8,788 nucleotides of DNA from assembly GCA_029287755.1 (NCBI GenBank), contig JARFQM010000395.1, positions 1-8,788 of the forward strand, read 5' to 3'. Below the pieces are notes generated by a model. It was not told where the DNA came from. It worked only from the letters and a program-made list of their open reading frames with translations, and did not search any database. How positions within the stretch are numbered: the stretch's first letter is position 1; each line of letters begins with the position of its first letter. Below are positions 6,335 to 8,788 of this stretch, in pieces. This DNA comes from Desulfofustis sp. GTDB taxonomy: Bacteria; Desulfobacterota; Desulfobulbia; Desulfobulbales; Desulfocapsaceae. A program made the position numbers and the translations under genes.

Positions 6335-7517
6335 CTCCACCCCCGCAATTCGTGCCGGAATCGTCGGCTCGGGCTTTGCCGCCCGTTTTCACCTGGAAGC
6401 AATGAGAAAAGTCTATGGCATCAACGTGGAAATCACCGGGATCTATTCGCCCACCCAAGAGAACCGCCGAAGATTTGCTGAGGACAATGGTCTCACCCCC
6501 TGTGCTGAATTATCAGCACTGATCGAGCAGAGCGACATCATTCACCTATGCACCCCGCCTTCGACCCACGAAGAAATCGGCGTGGAGGTGCTCACCAGGG
6601 ATAAGTACGTGATTATAGAAAAGCCCTTTACCGGTTTTTTCGGCGCTGGGGAAGAGGGGTTCTCCGGAGACAGTTTCGAGCGCCGGACGGGGCTGGAACA
6701 GGCCATGCAAAGTGTGAAAAATCTGCTGGCCGCTGAAGCCGGCAGCAAAGCTAAGATCTGCTACGCAGAAAATTGGGTGTATGCTCCCGGTATTCAGAAA
6801 GAAAGGGAAATCATCGAGAAGACGGGGGCGCAGATCATCTGGATGCACGGTGAGGAGGCGCATTCAGGGTCGCACTCACCGTTCTACGGCATTTGGTCCC
6901 ACTCGGGCGGCGGATCGATCATGGGCAAGGCGGTGCATCCGCTGGGCGCCGTGCTCTACCTTAAGCAGGTTGAAGGCCTGGCGGCGCACGGCAAGCCCAT
7001 CAGGCCGGCGTCGGTGTCGGCTCGCGTCCATGCGGTAACCAGGTCGAGCTCCTACAAGGATCTCGGTTTCATCAAAAAAGGGTACACCGACATCGAGGAT
7101 TTCGGCGCCCTGCACATCGTCTTCGAAGACGGCATGTTCGCCGATGTCTTCGCCTCGGAGCTGGTGCTGGGAGGCGTGCACAACTGGATCGAAATCACCG
7201 CCAACAATCACCGGACAGTGGTCAATATCAACCCCAATGACTCGATGAAAACCTTCAACCCCCGGGGCTCACAATTTGACGATGTCTATGTGGTCGAGAA
7301 GATTGAGACCAAGGAGGGCTGGTCCAACATCTCGCCCGACGAGGACTGGTACACCGGTTATCAGAGTGAAATTCAGGACTTCTATGAATGTGCGGCCTCG
7401 GGAAAAGCGCCGCAATGCGGCTCGGTTCTGGCGGCGGACACCATTCTGACCGTCTATTCAGCCTATTGCTCTGCCGCCGAACAGGGTAAAGAGGTGAAAA
7501 TCCCCAGCCTCGATTGA
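6327..7517 (+). CDS. Gfo/Idh/MocA family NAD(P)-dependent oxidoreductase
   Basis: A 396-residue cytoplasmic dehydrogenase; relatives oxidise or reduce a hydroxyl of sugars, inositols or sugar derivatives with NAD(P). The N-terminal Rossmann domain has the dinucleotide motif GSGFAA (14-19), CTPPSTHEE, and the conserved EKP at 98-100 with K99 as the likely catalytic lysine. The C-terminal domain includes AENWVYAP (147-154), GGGSIMGKAVHPLGA with H204, and a long mixed sheet. Two oddities: an extra glycine-rich stretch after EKP (about 103-120), and loss of the aspartate usually four residues before the catalytic histidine (G200 here). The protein is longer than the usual 330-380. GAGAGGGA (6316-6323) is a good ribosome site, and the start overlaps tctA by 8 bases, so the two are translationally coupled. 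Substrate unknown; it probably acts on the imported compound or a product of it. Confidence 0.92.
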   Translation: MADSTPAIRAGIVGSGFAARFHLEAMRKVYGINVEITGIYSPTQENRRRFAEDNGLTPCAELSALIEQSDIIHLCTPPSTHEEIGVEVLTRDKYVIIEKPFTGFFGAGEEGFSGDSFERRTGLEQAMQSVKNLLAAEAGSKAKICYAENWVYAPGIQKEREIIEKTGAQIIWMHGEEAHSGSHSPFYGIWSHSGGGSIMGKAVHPLGAVLYLKQVEGLAAHGKPIRPASVSARVHAVTRSSSYKDLGFIKKGYTDIEDFGALHIVFEDGMFADVFASELVLGGVHNWIEITANNHRTVVNINPNDSMKTFNPRGSQFDDVYVVEKIETKEGWSNISPDEDWYTGYQSEIQDFYECAASGKAPQCGSVLAADTILTVYSAYCSAAEQGKEVKIPSLD

Positions 7518-7537
7518 ATTGCCTGCCACGACGCATC

Positions 7538-7566
7538 TTGAAGCCTGGTCATCCAGGGTGTATGGT
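7538..7566 (+). promoter_or_regulatory. Weak candidate promoter for the ATP-grasp gene
   Basis: TTGAAG (7538-7543) and TATGGT (7561-7566) are separated by 17 bases; each matches the sigma-70 consensus at 4 of 6 positions. A perfect inverted repeat CCTGG-TCAT-CCAGG (7544-7557) fills the spacer and could be an operator. It would start transcription about 40 bases before ATG 7616. Matches this weak arise by chance, so this is only a suggestion that the last gene has its own promoter. Confidence 0.25.
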
Positions 7567-7583
7567 GGCTGTTTCAGACGAAT

Positions 7584-7603
7584 AAAAACCCCCGCAGCCG
7601 GGG
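7584..7603 (-). terminator. Short terminator-like hairpin, oriented for the minus strand
   Basis: CCCCG-CAGC-CGGGG (7590-7603) makes a 5-bp all-GC stem with a 4-base loop. It is preceded on the + strand by AAAAA (7584-7588), so on the minus strand the hairpin is followed by a U run, as in an intrinsic terminator. No U run follows on the + strand. No gene on the minus strand would obviously use it, so it may block antisense transcription or be chance. Confidence 0.3.
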
Positions 7604-7615
7604 CACGGTGCAGAA

Positions 7616-8788
7616 ATGAAATTCGGACACTACGACACAGAGGGATTCTACGATGAGATGTTCACCGCCGAGGGCCGCCCCCGGCCCGGCTACCTGCCGC
7701 TGATGGAGCGGATCGAGTCGCTACCGGAAGGTGAAATCAGAGCCCGTCAGGCGGCCGCTGAACAGCTCTTTTACGATATGGGAATTACCTTCACGGTCTA
7801 CGGTCATTCCGAGGGAACCGAGAAAATTTTCCCGTTCGACATCATTCCCCGGATCATTGAGCGGCGTGACTGGGAGCACCTGGAGCGCGGGCTGAAACAG
7901 CGGATCTACGCGCTCAATCTATTTATAGACGATATCTACCATGATCAGAAGATCGTTAAGGACGGGGTTGTTCCGGCCGAGTTGATCGACTCGGCCGACG
8001 GCTATTTCCAGCAGTGCATCGGCATCGATCCGCCGCGTGGCGTCTGGTGCCATATCACCGGTACGGATCTGGTCCGCGATGAGAAGGGTGAATTCTACGT
8101 GCTCGAGGATAACCTCCGCTCCCCATCCGGTGTCTCTTACGTCCTGGCCAACCGCAGGATTCTGAAGAGAACCCTGCCGCTGGTTTTCGAACAGACCAAT
8201 ATCCGGCCAGTGGACGACTATCCTGCCATGCTGCTCGACATGCTGCACGAAGTCGCACCGCCGGCCGCCGACCGGGTCACCGCGGCGCTGCTGACTCCCG
8301 GCATGTTCAACTCGGCCTATTACGAGCACTCTTACCTTGCCTCTCAGACCGGGGTGGAACTGCTCGAAGGAAGGGACATGGTGGTCCAGGACGGTTATGT
8401 GATGATGCGCACCACCAAAGGGCTGCAGCGGGTCGACGTGATTTACCGGCGGGTCGGGGAAGATTTTCTCGATCCGCTGGCCTTCCGGCCCGATTCACTG
8501 CTCGGTGTTCCCGGCCTCATGGAGGTCTACAAGGCCGGCCGGGTGACCCTGGCCAACGCCCCGGGTACCGGGGTGGCCGATGACAAGGTGATCTACGCCT
8601 ACGTGCCGAGGATAATCAAGTATTATCTCGACGAAGACCCGCTTCTCAACAATGTGCCGACCTGGCTCTGTTCTGAAAAGAAGGACCAGGACTATGTGCT
8701 GGCCAACCTTGACAGCCTGGTGGTCAAGGCCGCCAACGAAAGCGGCGGCTACGGCATGCTGGTCGGCCCCGCTTCCACCAGGGAGCAG
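7616..8788 (+). CDS. Circularly permuted type 2 ATP-grasp protein (DUF404/DUF407 type), 3'-truncated by the window
   Basis: 391 codons stay open to the last base; the full family is usually about 470-490 residues, so roughly the last fifth is missing. ATP-grasp enzymes join a carboxylate to an amine or thiol by way of an acyl phosphate; this permuted family is predicted to form a peptide-like bond in an undefined pathway. Diagnostic segments in order: N-terminal FYDEMF and RPRPGY, EDNLRSPSGVSY (164-175), TPGMFNSAYYEH (227-238), VDVIYRR (273-279), NAPGTGVADDK (314-324), VPTWLC, and K371 followed by GGYGM (377-381). ATG 7616 is the only start after an in-frame stop at 7583; its ribosome site is weak. 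It lies 98 bases past the dehydrogenase. Family neighbours usually include an alpha-E (DUF403) protein and a transglutaminase-like protein, expected just beyond the edge. Confidence 0.93.
   Translation, partial: MKFGHYDTEGFYDEMFTAEGRPRPGYLPLMERIESLPEGEIRARQAAAEQLFYDMGITFTVYGHSEGTEKIFPFDIIPRIIERRDWEHLERGLKQRIYALNLFIDDIYHDQKIVKDGVVPAELIDSADGYFQQCIGIDPPRGVWCHITGTDLVRDEKGEFYVLEDNLRSPSGVSYVLANRRILKRTLPLVFEQTNIRPVDDYPAMLLDMLHEVAPPAADRVTAALLTPGMFNSAYYEHSYLASQTGVELLEGRDMVVQDGYVMMRTTKGLQRVDVIYRRVGEDFLDPLAFRPDSLLGVPGLMEVYKAGRVTLANAPGTGVADDKVIYAYVPRIIKYYLDEDPLLNNVPTWLCSEKKDQDYVLANLDSLVVKAANESGGYGMLVGPASTREQ

Noticed and set aside
7919..8329. Minus-strand open frame opposite the ATP-grasp gene
   Set aside because: The + strand frame carries the diagnostic ATP-grasp motifs across the same stretch.
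1..8788. tRNA or rRNA genes, CRISPR arrays, insertion sequences, integrase attachment sites
   Set aside because: None was seen: no repeat-spacer pattern, no transposase-like protein, no cloverleaf in the short noncoding gaps, and coding sequence fills almost everything after 248.

Overview
The window holds seven genes, all on the + strand, and almost no free space. A 248-base leader comes first. It is followed by a tightly packed six-gene run (249-7517) that reads as one catabolic/transport operon. A separate gene then starts at 7616 and runs off the right edge. The GC-rich coding sequence, a tungsten/molybdopterin aldehyde:ferredoxin oxidoreductase (AOR) family enzyme and a tripartite tricarboxylate transporter (TTT) together suggest an anaerobic or facultative proteobacterium-like organism, perhaps of the Desulfobacterota (former Deltaproteobacteria). 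This placement is an inference; no rRNA or marker gene is present.

Layout: 1-248 is a noncoding leader with a perfect TATAAT, two small palindromes around it, and several inverted repeats that could fold in the mRNA. 249-2168 encodes an AOR-family oxidoreductase. 2248-3156 encodes a xylose-isomerase-like TIM-barrel sugar isomerase/epimerase. 3177-4205, 4294-4791 and 4799-6334 encode the three TTT components: periplasmic binding protein (TctC), small membrane subunit (TctB) and large membrane subunit (TctA). A strong hairpin lies between the tctC and tctB genes. 6327-7517 encodes a Gfo/Idh/MocA-type NAD(P)-dependent dehydrogenase that overlaps the end of tctA by 8 bases. 7616-8788 is the first 391 codons of a circularly permuted type 2 ATP-grasp protein, a family usually found with alpha-E (DUF403) and transglutaminase-like genes in a predicted peptide-modifying system.

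How the genes may work together (inference): TctCBA imports an organic acid, perhaps a sugar acid or other polyhydroxy carboxylate. The Gfo/Idh/MocA dehydrogenase and the TIM-barrel enzyme form an oxidation plus isomerisation/epimerisation pair of the kind known from inositol and 3-keto-sugar metabolism. The AOR-type enzyme handles an aldehyde/carboxylate step linked to low-potential electron carriers. The substrate cannot be read from the sequence. The combination of an AOR with a TTT system and a sugar-type dehydrogenase/isomerase pair is the most interesting thing here. The ATP-grasp gene is probably a separate transcription unit or the start of another module.
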